Origin: an uncultured Flavobacterium sp.
GTDB lineage: Bacteria > Bacteroidota > Bacteroidia > Flavobacteriales > Flavobacteriaceae
NCBI GenBank assembly: GCA_943912855.1
Contig: CALTVC010000001.1
Location: 434,001 to 498,000 of the forward strand
Reading direction: 5' to 3'
DNA length: 64,000 bases
The translations under genes and the position numbers were made by a program. Positions 8,550-16,885 of this stretch are shown one piece after another; the stretch's first letter is position 1; every line of letters begins with the position of its first letter. The notes below the pieces were generated by a model, which was given only the letters and a program-made list of their open reading frames with translations, searched no databases and was not told the DNA's origin.

Positions 8550-8939
8550 ATGAAAAAACTTCTTACACTTTTATTTATCTCACTACTATGTTTTTCATGT
8601 TCAGACGACGACAAAGCAACAGGCGATTCTGCACTAAGCGGTAAATGGAACATGGATTCTTACCTTGCATACATGGATACATTGCCAGTGTTGCAAAACG
8701 GCGACATTACCTGGACTTTTAACAGCAGTGGCACCAGCCTGACTATTGTAAACAACATAGAAGAAACATATCCTTACATAGAGGCATCGGGCACATACAG
8801 CGTTACTACCGCTAACGGTATTATGAAAATAAATGGGCAGCCATATCGTTATCACTTTCAGGATGGGAAACTCATTTTGCCCCCAAGTGATGAATATGCA
8901 GACGGTCCGCAGATGGTTTTTTCATCAATAGAGGAATAA
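8550..8939 (+). CDS. Small lipoprotein, lipocalin-like
   Basis: Lipoprotein of 129 residues. The signal peptide ends L-C-F-S-C and is followed at once by S-D-D-D, an acidic stretch of the kind that acts as a surface-export signal for Bacteroidota lipoproteins. The rest alternates short strands (G-K-W-N-M-D-S-Y; W-T-F-N-S-S-G-T), as in lipocalin-like outer-membrane lipoproteins. No catalytic motif is visible. It has its own terminator and is monocistronic. A similar small lipoprotein lies at 15855-16265. Confidence 0.75.
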   Translation: MKKLLTLLFISLLCFSCSDDDKATGDSALSGKWNMDSYLAYMDTLPVLQNGDITWTFNSSGTSLTIVNNIEETYPYIEASGTYSVTTANGIMKINGQPYRYHFQDGKLILPPSDEYADGPQMVFSSIEE

Positions 8940-8972
8940 CAAAGAATCGCCCTTGATTAGGGCGATTCTTTG
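8940..8972 (+). terminator. Intrinsic terminator
   Basis: A 14-bp perfect stem CAAAGAATCGCCCT / AGGGCGATTCTTTG with a TGATT loop, directly after the lipoprotein stop codon. Confidence 0.85.
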
Positions 8973-9030
8973 TTTATACTAAAGGGTGGTATTATAAAGT
9001 TATTATATTCGTACCCAAAACCAGCCAAAT

Positions 9031-10092
9031 ATGAAATACTTCTTACTTGCTTTAGTATCCTCCTTATTCTTATTATCTTGTCATAAGGGAATTAAAAACA
9101 ATTCAGAAATCGTAAGGATGGGCACCAGACCCTCTGCTATAGACACGCTAAAAGCTCCACGAAGCATAGAACTTTTTCTACATGAAAGAGATACTAATTA
9201 CAAACGTTTTCAGCTTAGACGACTTACTCAATTCAGTAATGCTCGTTTGACTGAAGATCCGGAATTGATAAAGAAATATGCATCAGAAAAAAAATTAAAC
9301 AAAACAGTTTTTAAAGCAGATTATGACAACAATGGCTATACTGACATGCTACTCATTGGAGAAATGCCTTGGCCACGCAATAAGTCAACAGGTCATATCC
9401 CTTCAAACCTATTAGTATTAAACTATGGCAACAACACAATTAAAATTATCCCAGTAAGCTTCGGAAATGATTCACCATACCTCATCCCTAGACAAATTGT
9501 TAGAGATGGCATACCATTGATAAATACAGATTCTTTCGAATATATTTATGGAAATCATGAACCTACAGAAAATTTCACGACAAGAATACTAACTGTAAGA
9601 GATACGACACTAATAGAGTATAATGCCAACCCAACAAATTACAACATTGAGAGAATTCAATTCGCGACATCACCCTGTTTTGGCACATGCTCCATTTTTG
9701 AAATTCATATAAATAAAGAAAGGGAAGCAATTTTTATAGCAGATGCATATAATTTCTCTCATAAACCTTATGCTCCTGAAGAAAAAAAAGTTTTTAAAGC
9801 AACTCTTAATATCGAAACCTACAACAAACTTACAGACCTGATTAACTACTTAGATTTTCCCAAGCTTAGAGACAATTACGCTGTCGGTTGGACTGATTCT
9901 CCTACATCAAAACTGATAATTACCTACAATAATGGCAATGTAAAAAGAATTGAAGACTACGGCCTGCAAGGTACTTTTGGTTTGATAAAACTCTACAAGT
10001 ACTTTGAAGAACTACGCTTTAATCAAAAATGGACTGAAACTGCAGAACCCGAAGGTATTCGTATTAATACCTGGATGAAAGTTCAGAAATAG
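9031..10092 (+). CDS. Lipoprotein with C-terminal DUF6438-like domain
   Basis: Lipoprotein of 353 residues (lipobox L-L-S-C near residue 17). The C-terminal ~140 residues match my memory of DUF6438: S-P-C-F-G-T-C-S-I-F-E-I-H-I near the domain start, then a conserved W-T-D-S-P-T-S-K-L near its end. The N-terminal part contains D-Y-D-N-N-G-Y-T-D, which resembles an FG-GAP-type calcium loop. Function is unknown. The gene is visibly richer in A/T than rng upstream or the SDR gene downstream, so it may be acquired or fast-evolving. No clear partner is adjacent. Confidence 0.75.
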   Translation: MKYFLLALVSSLFLLSCHKGIKNNSEIVRMGTRPSAIDTLKAPRSIELFLHERDTNYKRFQLRRLTQFSNARLTEDPELIKKYASEKKLNKTVFKADYDNNGYTDMLLIGEMPWPRNKSTGHIPSNLLVLNYGNNTIKIIPVSFGNDSPYLIPRQIVRDGIPLINTDSFEYIYGNHEPTENFTTRILTVRDTTLIEYNANPTNYNIERIQFATSPCFGTCSIFEIHINKEREAIFIADAYNFSHKPYAPEEKKVFKATLNIETYNKLTDLINYLDFPKLRDNYAVGWTDSPTSKLIITYNNGNVKRIEDYGLQGTFGLIKLYKYFEELRFNQKWTETAEPEGIRINTWMKVQK

Positions 10093-10164
10093 CACACACA
10101 TTCATCCGCACTTTTGTATCATCATTCCGTAATTCTGTATAAGTCGGCCTGAGTACCCTCCCCC

Positions 10165-10172
10165 TACCTTTG
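10165..10172 (+). promoter_or_regulatory. -7 promoter box of the SDR gene
   Basis: TACCTTTG matches TAnnTTTG exactly, 28 bp before the ATG. No TTG lies at the usual distance, so it may need an activator. The AraC-family gene downstream is an obvious candidate. Confidence 0.6.
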
Positions 10173-10200
10173 TCATGTAACATTTAAAAACAAAATACTC

Positions 10201-11022
10201 ATGTCAAAGACAATATTTATTACAGGAGCATCAAGAGGATTTGGTAAACTATGGGCAGAAGCCTTTTTAAAACGCGGCGATAAAGTAGTAGCTACCGCAC
10301 GTAATACAGCATCGCTTAACGATCTTGTAGCCGCTTATGGCAATAGCATCCTTCCGCTACAACTTGACGTAAACAATCGTGCCGACAGTTTTGCGGCAGT
10401 AGCTAAAGCTAAAGAACACTTCGGCAGTATAGACGTACTGATAAACAACGCCGGTTACGGGCTATTCGGTTCTATAGAAGAAACCAGCGAAGCCGATGCA
10501 CGCCAGCAAATAGAAACCAACGTATTCGGCTTGCTATGGATTACCCAGGCAGCACTACCTATAATGAGGGAGCAAGGCCACGGACACATCATTCAGGTAT
10601 CAAGCGTACTTGGTATAACCACACTACCACTATTGGGTATATACAACGCATCTAAATGGGCTGTAGAAGGCATTAGCGAGTCGCTAGCACAAGAAGTAAA
10701 ACAATTTGGCATCAATATATCACTTGTAGAACCAAATGGCTTCGCAACCGACTGGGCAGGTGCCAGCGCTGCACAAAGCGAACCTATCTCAGCTTATGAC
10801 GGACTACGCACCTCATTTGGCGAAGCAAGCAGCCAGGAAGGATTCTTTGGCGACCCTGCAGCCACACCTGAGGCCATACTGAAACTGGTAGATGCAGAGA
10901 ACCCTCCATTGCGTTTATTCCTTGGCAAACAGGCATTCCCATGGGCTAAACAAGTGTACGCTGACCGTATTGCCGAGTGGGAAGCCTGGAACGACGTTGC
11001 CGTTGCAGCTCACGGCGCATAA
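10201..11022 (+). CDS. Short-chain dehydrogenase/reductase (SDR)
   Basis: Classical SDR oxidoreductase of 273 residues. The NAD(P)-binding motif T-G-A-S-R-G-F-G is at residues 8-15, N-N-A-G-Y-G near 87-92, the catalytic Ser in Q-V-S-S-V, and the catalytic Y-N-A-S-K. The Arg in the glycine motif and R-N after the second strand suggest NADP preference. The substrate is unknown. An AraC-family regulator follows on the same strand 192 bp downstream. SDR/AraC pairs are common in Bacteroidota, so the regulator may control this gene. Confidence 0.92.
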   Translation: MSKTIFITGASRGFGKLWAEAFLKRGDKVVATARNTASLNDLVAAYGNSILPLQLDVNNRADSFAAVAKAKEHFGSIDVLINNAGYGLFGSIEETSEADARQQIETNVFGLLWITQAALPIMREQGHGHIIQVSSVLGITTLPLLGIYNASKWAVEGISESLAQEVKQFGINISLVEPNGFATDWAGASAAQSEPISAYDGLRTSFGEASSQEGFFGDPAATPEAILKLVDAENPPLRLFLGKQAFPWAKQVYADRIAEWEAWNDVAVAAHGA

Positions 11023-11099
11023 TACACATTGTATTTTTCCATAACTTTATAGGGCTTTTCCATGTCGTATACCATGTTCTGTAGTCGGGTAATTTATAT

Positions 11100-11186
11100 T
11101 GAGATGTCTCAATTCCGCTGCGCTACATTCGACATGGAAGAGCCTGTTCCATTCCGACTGAAGCGCAGCGAAATGGAGGAATCTCA
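11100..11186. repeat. Imperfect inverted-repeat (REP-like) element
   Basis: Left arm 11100-11138 and right arm 11151-11186 are imperfect reverse complements. Both hold TGAGAT at the outer end and a core close to TTCCGCTGCGCT or its complement. Together they would form a long hairpin. Elements of this CGCTGCGC type are dispersed in flavobacterial intergenic regions. It lies between the SDR gene and the AraC regulator. Confidence 0.75.
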
Positions 11187-11214
11187 CATTATGTAAACTT
11201 TAGAGATTTAAACT

Positions 11215-12111
11215 ATGAGACATTATAGCAGTATTACGCAACTTAGTAAAGATGTAGGCTTCCCGCTCCCGGAAAACCCGTTGCTTGGGCTTATTTTGTG
11301 TGAAAGGCTACAGGGGTGCCAGATAGGAGAAGGTGCCTTTACAACCGATTTCTATACTATTATGTTCAAAAAAATGAAATCAGGGGTTATCAATTACGGG
11401 CGTACAAAGTATGACCACGAAAACGGATCACTGTCTTTTATTAAACCGCAACAGATTGTAGAAATCAAAGATTTAGAATTAGAAGAAAAAGGTTTTTTGC
11501 TATACATACATCAGGATTACCTGAACGGGCACGCGCTGTATAACGAGATAAAAAAGTACGGTTTCTTTGATTATGAAGCTAATGAAGCGTTGCACCTTTC
11601 GCCCCGCGAGGAGGAAATTATATGGGAACTGTATTTTAAGATTGAAGCCGAAAACAACAATAACTCCGATGAGTATACCCGCGAAATCATCCTTACGCAT
11701 ATCGATTCGATACTGAAGTACTCGCAGCGTTTTTACAAGCGGCAGTTTATTAACCGCACCGAAATGTCAGGAGTAACGGTATCACGGTTTAACAATCTGC
11801 TGGCTGGCTATCTGGAAAAGGGCATCCTCAGCACTGCCGGGCTACCTACAGTAAAGGCCATGGCCGACAGCCTGAATACCTCAACACGCTACCTGAGCGA
11901 TTTGCTTCGACAGGAAACCGGTAAGACGGCTTTGGAACTCATACACATATTCCTGATTGGAGAAGCGAAGAACCTGCTACAACACCCGAACAAAACCGTA
12001 GCGGAAACCGCTTACGCGCTTGGCTTTGAAAACCCACCCTACTTCACGCGACTGTTTAAAAAGGAAACTGGTTTTACCCCGCTGGAGTACCGCAAGCAAC
12101 TTTTAAATTAA
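11215..12111 (+). CDS. AraC family transcriptional regulator
   Basis: Protein of 298 residues with a C-terminal double helix-turn-helix AraC domain (about residues 195-298): M-A-D-S-L-N-T-S-T-R-Y-L-S-D-L-L-R then V-A-E-T-A-Y-A-L-G-F, ending with the family signature P-P-Y-F-T-R-L-F-K-K-E-T-G-F-T-P. The N-terminal half is a divergent sensing domain. It probably regulates the SDR gene upstream and itself; the effector is unknown. Confidence 0.9.
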   Translation: MRHYSSITQLSKDVGFPLPENPLLGLILCERLQGCQIGEGAFTTDFYTIMFKKMKSGVINYGRTKYDHENGSLSFIKPQQIVEIKDLELEEKGFLLYIHQDYLNGHALYNEIKKYGFFDYEANEALHLSPREEEIIWELYFKIEAENNNNSDEYTREIILTHIDSILKYSQRFYKRQFINRTEMSGVTVSRFNNLLAGYLEKGILSTAGLPTVKAMADSLNTSTRYLSDLLRQETGKTALELIHIFLIGEAKNLLQHPNKTVAETAYALGFENPPYFTRLFKKETGFTPLEYRKQLLN

Positions 12112-12127
12112 ACTCTACATAAACGAA

Positions 12128-12153
12128 AAAAGCAACCCTCTCAGGTTGCTTTT
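12128..12153. terminator. Bidirectional terminator
   Basis: Stem AAAAGCAACC / GGTTGCTTTT with a six-base loop, between the convergent AraC and heavy-metal lipoprotein genes. Confidence 0.85.
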
Positions 12154-12177
12154 CTTATGTTGTAAGCTATGTAAAAA

Positions 12178-12804
12178 CTATAGGCTTCCTGCTTTTTCTT
12201 TTTCAAGGTGGCAAGATGCTTTTTTCTCAGCACCGGCAGAACAGCATCCTGCTTTCTTTTCACCTGCAGCAGGTTTAGCCTCTTCTGCTGAAGCAGATGC
12301 ACCATGCGATGCAGAGCAACATCCGGCTTTTTTCTCGCCAGCAGCTACTTCTTTTTTATCAGCAGTTTTAGTTGTTTCTGCTTTCTTAGCAGCTTTTTTC
12401 TTCTTGCCTTTATCAAAAGAAACATCGTAATACGCTTTATCTCCAGATGATTTTACATCAGATACTTTGTAAGCACCATCAGCTATTTTCTCAACCTTTT
12501 CTACAAATTTCTCAGGACTTTGTTTCGCCGGGTCGAAAGATATGGTAGCTGTTTTGCTATCAAAATCAACAGTAGCTTTAGAAACGCCTTCCATACCGCT
12601 AAGTTTGCTTTCAATAGTTTTAGCACAACCTTCAGGGCAGGTCATACCATCTATTTTAAAGGTAGTGGTTTCCTGGTTGGCTGCTATGGCGGCAGTTTCA
12701 GTTTTGTTGGCATCGGCAGTAGCCTCAGCTTTAACGTTATCCTTACAACTGGCAAACACAAGGGCCGCACAGGCTATGATAGAAATATTCTTTGCAAAAT
12801 TCAT
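12178..12804 (-). CDS. Heavy-metal-associated (HMA) domain lipoprotein with Cys-rich tail
   Basis: Lipoprotein of 208 residues (lipobox F-A-S-C). An HMA domain spans about residues 45-115 with G-M-T-C-P-E-G-C, i.e. C-x3-C rather than the usual C-x2-C. The C-terminal tail is Lys/Ala-rich and carries two copies of G-E-K-K-A-G-C-C-S-A plus a final S-C-H, all possible soft-metal ligands. It probably binds copper or a similar ion in the periplasm or outer membrane. No P-type ATPase or efflux pump is adjacent, so metal and partner are unknown. Confidence 0.82.
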   Translation of the reverse strand: MNFAKNISIIACAALVFASCKDNVKAEATADANKTETAAIAANQETTTFKIDGMTCPEGCAKTIESKLSGMEGVSKATVDFDSKTATISFDPAKQSPEKFVEKVEKIADGAYKVSDVKSSGDKAYYDVSFDKGKKKKAAKKAETTKTADKKEVAAGEKKAGCCSASHGASASAEEAKPAAGEKKAGCCSAGAEKKASCHLEKEKAGSL

Positions 12805-12849
12805 ACTGAAAAAAGTATTTTATGTTTTAAACTCATTAGTATCAGGTTA

Positions 12850-12879
12850 CAAATGTAATTAAAAACACATACGCCCCAA
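12850..12879 (-). promoter_or_regulatory. Promoter of the HMA lipoprotein gene
   Basis: On the minus strand TTG (complement of 12877-12879), 19 bp, then TACATTTG (complement of 12850-12857). It matches the Bacteroidota consensus fully and lies 46 bp before the start codon. Confidence 0.72.
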
Positions 12880-12917
12880 CGTGATGTTAATCATTTTAAC
12901 AAGCCGAAACCCAATAA

Positions 12918-12946
12918 AAAACCCTTTCTGTAGCAGAAAGGGTTTT
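12918..12946 (-). terminator. Terminator of the DUF3127 gene
   Basis: A 13-bp perfect stem AAAACCCTTTCTG / CAGAAAGGGTTTT with a TAG loop. Confidence 0.85.
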
Positions 12947-12956
12947 GATATGTTTT

Positions 12957-13547
12957 TTAGAACGGAAGATCGTCGTGTTCCTGCTCATTAAAATTAGGAG
13001 CCGGCTCAAACGCGTCGCGTGCGGCAGGCGGCTGAAAGCCCTGCTGCGGTGCCTGGTTGTAACCACCTTGTTGTGGCTGACCATAACCACCGCCCTGCGG
13101 CTGACCGTAACCTTGCTGAGGTTGGCCATAGCCCTGTTGTGGCTGACCGTAACCACCACCCTGAGGTTGACCATAGCCTTGTTGCGGCTGGCCGTAGCCA
13201 CCTTGTGGTTGTCCGTAACCCTGAGGGGCGCCATAGCCTTGTGGAGCACCATAACCCTGCTGAGGAGCATCGCCTCCTTTTTCTATCCTCCAACCCTGTA
13301 TAGAGTTAAAGTACCTTGTTTCACCCTGCGGAGTTACCCACTCACGCCCCCTAAGGTTTATAGAAACCCTTACAGGCTCTCCCGGCTGGTAGCTGTTTAG
13401 CAAGTCGCATTTATCCTGCGTAAATTCTATAAGAATGTGTTGCGGGTACTGCTCATCAGTGGTAATTACCACTTCCCTCTTCCTGAAACCATTTGCACCA
13501 AATGCTTTGGTTTCGTCAATCATCTTAATCCTTCCGGTTACTTCCAT
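12957..13547 (-). CDS. DUF3127 OB-fold protein with Q/G/Y-rich linker and SSB-like tail
   Basis: Protein of 196 residues. Residues 1-90 match the DUF3127 OB-like domain (M-E-V-T-G-R-I-K-M-I, then R-E-V-V-I-T-T-D-E-Q-Y-P-Q). Residues about 93-175 are a low-complexity run of Q-G-Y-G and Y-G-Q-P-Q units. The end is acidic, E-Q-E-H-D-D-L-P-F. The architecture copies SSB: OB fold, disordered linker, D-D-L-P-F tip. The true SSB at 4466-4906 ends with the same five residues. It may therefore bind single-stranded nucleic acid and share SSB partners; this is inference. It is monocistronic. Confidence 0.88.
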   Translation of the reverse strand: MEVTGRIKMIDETKAFGANGFRKREVVITTDEQYPQHILIEFTQDKCDLLNSYQPGEPVRVSINLRGREWVTPQGETRYFNSIQGWRIEKGGDAPQQGYGAPQGYGAPQGYGQPQGGYGQPQQGYGQPQGGGYGQPQQGYGQPQQGYGQPQGGGYGQPQQGGYNQAPQQGFQPPAARDAFEPAPNFNEQEHDDLPF

Positions 13548-13606
13548 AATACTGTTGTTTTTTTCTGCCTCAAAGGACAGCCATCGTTACTATTTAAAAT
13601 TTGTTC

Positions 13607-14488
13607 TTAAAAATCTTTCTTTGCCAGCAATAGCTTCCATGCGGTAGCTATGTCATTATCATCCAGGTATTCTTTGGCACGACGTAGCTTTTTATCCTCA
13701 TCATCGGCACTTAAAAGCGCTTTGGCCTCAAAACTGCCTTCTACAAATATAGCAATTTCTTCGCCCGACGGAAGGGTTTCCACGTTACCAAGCTTACCCA
13801 GGTCATTACCATCAAAAACCGTGCTCTCTTTTATAAAAGCAGGAATGGCATCTACACCAATACCCAAGGTAGTCAGTGGTTTTTCCACCTCAAAAAGTCC
13901 GTCATTTGCACGCGAATACCAGTTGCCCCCAAGCCTTGACACCAGGTCTATCTTGTGCTGGTCTATGCTTCCTGTTTCGTCCAATATATCTTCGCTTATG
14001 TGCATCCTCAGCACTTCGCAAATCACCAGGTTACCTGCACCACCACCATCGCCCAAAGCTACAATATCGTTTACACGGCATTCAAACTGTACCGGGGCTT
14101 CTTTAACGCGGGGTGGTTGTACCAGCTCAGATGGTAGCATCGTAAAACCCGCTTTTACAAACTCATTTACCCCTCCGGCATACTCTGTGCTACTCAGCGA
14201 AGTTTGTTGTACCATAGCGTAATTTACTACGTTTATAACAACTTCTTTTGTCTGCTCGGCATTAATCAGTGTATGCTTTATAGTATTGTCCCTTACCCTT
14301 CGCGAAGGCGAAAAAACAAGTATGGGCGGATTAGTACTGAACAGGTTAAAGAAACTAAACGGTGACAGGTTAACTTCCCCGTCTTCGCTTATTGTACTAG
14401 CCAGCGCTATAGGCCTTGGCCCTACCGAACTCTGCAAATAACTATGCAGCTTTGCAGTAGGTAAATCAGCCGGATTTATAGTAAGCAT
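13607..14488 (-). CDS. Flavin reductase family protein (FMN-binding split barrel)
   Basis: Protein of 293 residues from the ATG at 14488. That start is chosen because a -7 box (TATCTTTG, complement of 14507-14514) overlaps the longer reading frame upstream. The first ~200 residues match flavin reductase-like split barrels: S-V-G-P-R-P-I-A-L-A-S-T, N-L-S-P-F-S-F-F-N, P-P-I-L-V-F-S-P-S-R. It probably binds FMN; the reaction and electron donor are unknown. A C-terminal helical part of about 80 residues is outside the core. It lies upstream of the DUF3127 gene with its own promoter. Confidence 0.88.
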   Translation of the reverse strand: MLTINPADLPTAKLHSYLQSSVGPRPIALASTISEDGEVNLSPFSFFNLFSTNPPILVFSPSRRVRDNTIKHTLINAEQTKEVVINVVNYAMVQQTSLSSTEYAGGVNEFVKAGFTMLPSELVQPPRVKEAPVQFECRVNDIVALGDGGGAGNLVICEVLRMHISEDILDETGSIDQHKIDLVSRLGGNWYSRANDGLFEVEKPLTTLGIGVDAIPAFIKESTVFDGNDLGKLGNVETLPSGEEIAIFVEGSFEAKALLSADDEDKKLRRAKEYLDDNDIATAWKLLLAKKDF

Positions 14489-14506
14489 GTTTGTTTGTTG
14501 TTTACG

Positions 14507-14514
14507 CAAAGATA
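14507..14514 (-). promoter_or_regulatory. -7 box of the flavin reductase gene
   Basis: Complement reads TATCTTTG, an exact TAnnTTTG match, 18 bp before the ATG at 14488. Confidence 0.65.
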
Positions 14515-14644
14515 CTTTTTATACAGTACCGATTTCGGGCTTGGTGAAGGTTGTTAATAAAATATTCTGTCGCTGCTTGGCGTTATATAGCATACGCCTT
14601 TACTGTACAGTTTTTAGTATCTTTAAGGCGAAAACCAAATTTGT

Positions 14645-15805
14645 ATGCAGATTTCCGATAAGAGGACCGTAACCCGCTGGGTGATTATTATTACTTCTTT
14701 TTGTATTGTAACGCTAATTTTATGGAACACCTATTACCTGTTCCAGATTTTTAAACAGGAAGAACGTAATAAGATGCAACTATGGGCAAATGCCACAGAA
14801 TTAATTCCAAAAACCGACGGAAAAGTATTAGAAGCAATACGCCAGATTACGAGTAATAATACCACCATCCCCATAATACTTACCGATGACGAAGGTACAA
14901 TAACCAATTCCCGAAACATTGACGAAAGCATTATGTCGGGGTCAGAAATTAAGGATTCAATACGAGCCTATGCCCTGCTAAACCAATTTAAAGCCACAAA
15001 TAACAGATTAACAATTGAATTTTTACCCGGTATAAACCAATATGCTTACTACGGAAATTCTACCTTGCTCGAAATATTAAAATATTACCCTTTTGCTTTA
15101 GGGATAATAATAATACTATTTGGTGCGGTTGTGTACAACTTCTACCGTGCTACCAGGGCAGGAGCACAAAACAGGCTTTGGGCAGGTATGGCTAAAGAAA
15201 CTGCACACCAAATAGGTACGCCACTATCATCCCTTTTAGGATGGATAGAAATAATGCGGGTAGACAATGTAGACGAAACCACTGTAACTGAAGTAGAAAA
15301 AGACGTACAGCGCCTGCAAACCATAGCCGATCGTTTTAGCAAAATAGGTAGCGAACCCGTACTGGAAGAACGTGACATCATAGCCGAAACCGAACGCTCA
15401 TTCCAATACCTGAAAAGCCGTGCCAGCCGCCAGGTAGAATTCAGTTTTAATGCACCTGATCATCCTGTAAATGTGTTACTGAACCCCGAACTGCACAGCT
15501 GGACTGTAGAGAACCTGGTTAAGAACGCCATTGACGCCATGAAAGGCAAAGGCACATTGAGCGTAAGCATAGAAGAAACCGACAACCTTGTAAAGATTAA
15601 AGTAGCCGACAGTGGCAAAGGCATCCCGAAATCGCAATTCCGGAAAGTATTTGAACCTGGATTTACTACTAAAAAACGTGGCTGGGGCCTTGGATTATCG
15701 CTCACACGCCGTATAGTGGAAGAATACCACAACGGACGTATAAAAGTTGCGCAAAGCGAACTAGGCAAAGGTACCACCATGCAGGTAAGCCTGAAGAAAG
15801 TATAA
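14645..15805 (+). CDS. Membrane sensor histidine kinase
   Basis: Orphan histidine kinase of 386 residues. One membrane helix lies near residues 10-33 and a second near 147-165, bracketing an extracytoplasmic sensor of about 115 residues. The phospho-accepting His188 is in E-T-A-H-Q-I-G-T-P. The ATPase domain follows with the N box N-L-V-K-N-A-I-D-A-M, D-S-G-K-G-I-P and G-W-G-L-G-L-S-L. No response regulator is adjacent, so its partner is elsewhere. The signal is unknown. A terminator follows. Confidence 0.92.
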   Translation: MQISDKRTVTRWVIIITSFCIVTLILWNTYYLFQIFKQEERNKMQLWANATELIPKTDGKVLEAIRQITSNNTTIPIILTDDEGTITNSRNIDESIMSGSEIKDSIRAYALLNQFKATNNRLTIEFLPGINQYAYYGNSTLLEILKYYPFALGIIIILFGAVVYNFYRATRAGAQNRLWAGMAKETAHQIGTPLSSLLGWIEIMRVDNVDETTVTEVEKDVQRLQTIADRFSKIGSEPVLEERDIIAETERSFQYLKSRASRQVEFSFNAPDHPVNVLLNPELHSWTVENLVKNAIDAMKGKGTLSVSIEETDNLVKIKVADSGKGIPKSQFRKVFEPGFTTKKRGWGLGLSLTRRIVEEYHNGRIKVAQSELGKGTTMQVSLKKV

Positions 15806-15809
15806 ACGA

Positions 15810-15837
15810 AAAATGCTGCCCGTTAAGGCAGCATTTT
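15810..15837. terminator. Bidirectional terminator
   Basis: Stem AAAATGCTGCC / GGCAGCATTTT with a CGTTAA loop, between the convergent kinase and lipoprotein genes. Confidence 0.88.
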
Positions 15838-15854
15838 TTATATTCTATCGCTTA

Positions 15855-16265
15855 TTAGTTGGCTGTAAAAACATCCTCATAAACAAACTTCACACCTTCA
15901 TAAGTTTCAGAAGACTCAATTACAAGTTTGCTAGAAGACAGCTCCTTTACCGTTACAGTTTCACCATCAACGGTAATATTAGAACCACTTACCGTATAGG
16001 TATTAGTATCGCTATCCGCTACACAGTCAGAGTCATATTCCACGCTTGTAAACGTACCATTAGTAAACTGTATGTAGTCTTTAGAACTCGCACAAGCATG
16101 TACATAATTTTCCGACGTTGGTTGCCCCGCTACTGTAGTCTTACTACTGCTTTGATACCACTTACCTGCAGTAAGTTTAGACATGTCTACTGATGATTTT
16201 TTATCGTCGTCTGAACAAGACACGATTAGCGCTGCGACCATAAGAAGGCCAAATACTTTTTTCAT
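15855..16265 (-). CDS. Small lipoprotein, lipocalin-like
   Basis: Lipoprotein of 136 residues. The signal peptide ends L-I-V-S-C and is followed by S-D-D-D-K-K, an acidic surface-export type signal. The mature part is strand-rich (G-K-W-Y-Q-S-S-S; Y-I-Q-F-T-N-G-T-F), typical of lipocalin-like Bacteroidota lipoproteins. Two Cys (H-A-C-A-S and D-S-D-C-V) may form a disulfide. It has a full-consensus promoter and is monocistronic. Function unknown. Confidence 0.72.
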   Translation of the reverse strand: MKKVFGLLMVAALIVSCSDDDKKSSVDMSKLTAGKWYQSSSKTTVAGQPTSENYVHACASSKDYIQFTNGTFTSVEYDSDCVADSDTNTYTVSGSNITVDGETVTVKELSSSKLVIESSETYEGVKFVYEDVFTAN

Positions 16266-16297
16266 GTTTTTTATGATTAATTGGTTTAACAGTGCGA

Positions 16298-16325
16298 CAA
16301 AAATATTAACATTTTAAACAAACAA
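16298..16325 (-). promoter_or_regulatory. Promoter of the 15855-16265 lipoprotein
   Basis: On the minus strand TTG (complement of 16323-16325), 17 bp, then TATTTTTG (complement of 16298-16305), a full consensus match. Confidence 0.7.
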
Positions 16326-16458
16326 AAGCACAAAAAACACAATAAATGTTAAAATAAATAATTTTTACATCAATATTAAAAAAATCAACACCAATGAAAG
16401 AATTAAGTAAAAATACTACTAAAAAAACGTTAACAAATCAATTTTGAAAACATAAAAA

Positions 16459-16476
16459 AAGCACCCTAAGGTGCTT
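16459..16476 (-). terminator. Terminator of the greA-HIT operon
   Basis: Stem AAGCACC / GGTGCTT with a four-base loop; the minus strand continues into a T tract. Confidence 0.8.
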
Positions 16477-16480
16477 GTTA

Positions 16481-16870
16481 TTATAAATTTTCGCTTATTT
16501 GTTTCGCTAAGGCCTCAAATTCTTCTTTTTCGAGTTTTACTTTATTAATAAAGCGCATCTCATCCATTTCATTTAGCGGAATAAGGTGTACGTGTACATG
16601 AGGTACTTCCAGTCCTACTACGGCTACTCCTACCCTTTTGCACGGCACAGTTTTTTCAAGTGCCTTGGCTACCTTACGGCTAAACTTCATTAACCCAAGA
16701 TAGTGCTCCTCTTCCATATCGAAGATTTTATTTATCTCCTGTTTTGGTATACAAAGCGTATGCCCCTTAGCATTTGGATTAACATCTAAAAATGCCAGAT
16801 AGTTTTCGTCTTCAGCAATTTTATATGCCGGAATTTCGCCGTTTATTATTTTAGTGAATATAGAGCTCAT
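16481..16870 (-). CDS. HIT family nucleotide-binding protein
   Basis: Histidine-triad protein of 129 residues, the usual HINT-like length. The catalytic triad motif is H-V-H-V-H-L, preceded by A-F-L-D-V-N-P and G-H-T-L-C-I-P. Family members hydrolyse nucleotide phosphoramidates or related AMP conjugates; the physiological substrate here is unknown. It starts 15 bp after greA and is co-transcribed with it, a pairing conserved in Flavobacteria. Confidence 0.93.
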   Translation of the reverse strand: MSSIFTKIINGEIPAYKIAEDENYLAFLDVNPNAKGHTLCIPKQEINKIFDMEEEHYLGLMKFSRKVAKALEKTVPCKRVGVAVVGLEVPHVHVHLIPLNEMDEMRFINKVKLEKEEFEALAKQISENL

Positions 16871-16885
16871 AGCAAAATGTTATGT

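Noticed and set aside
12945..13400. + strand ORF of 151 codons with L-R-L-T-I-A-L-L repeats
   Set aside because: It is the antisense of the Q-G-Y-G linker of the DUF3127 gene; composition follows from the repeat.
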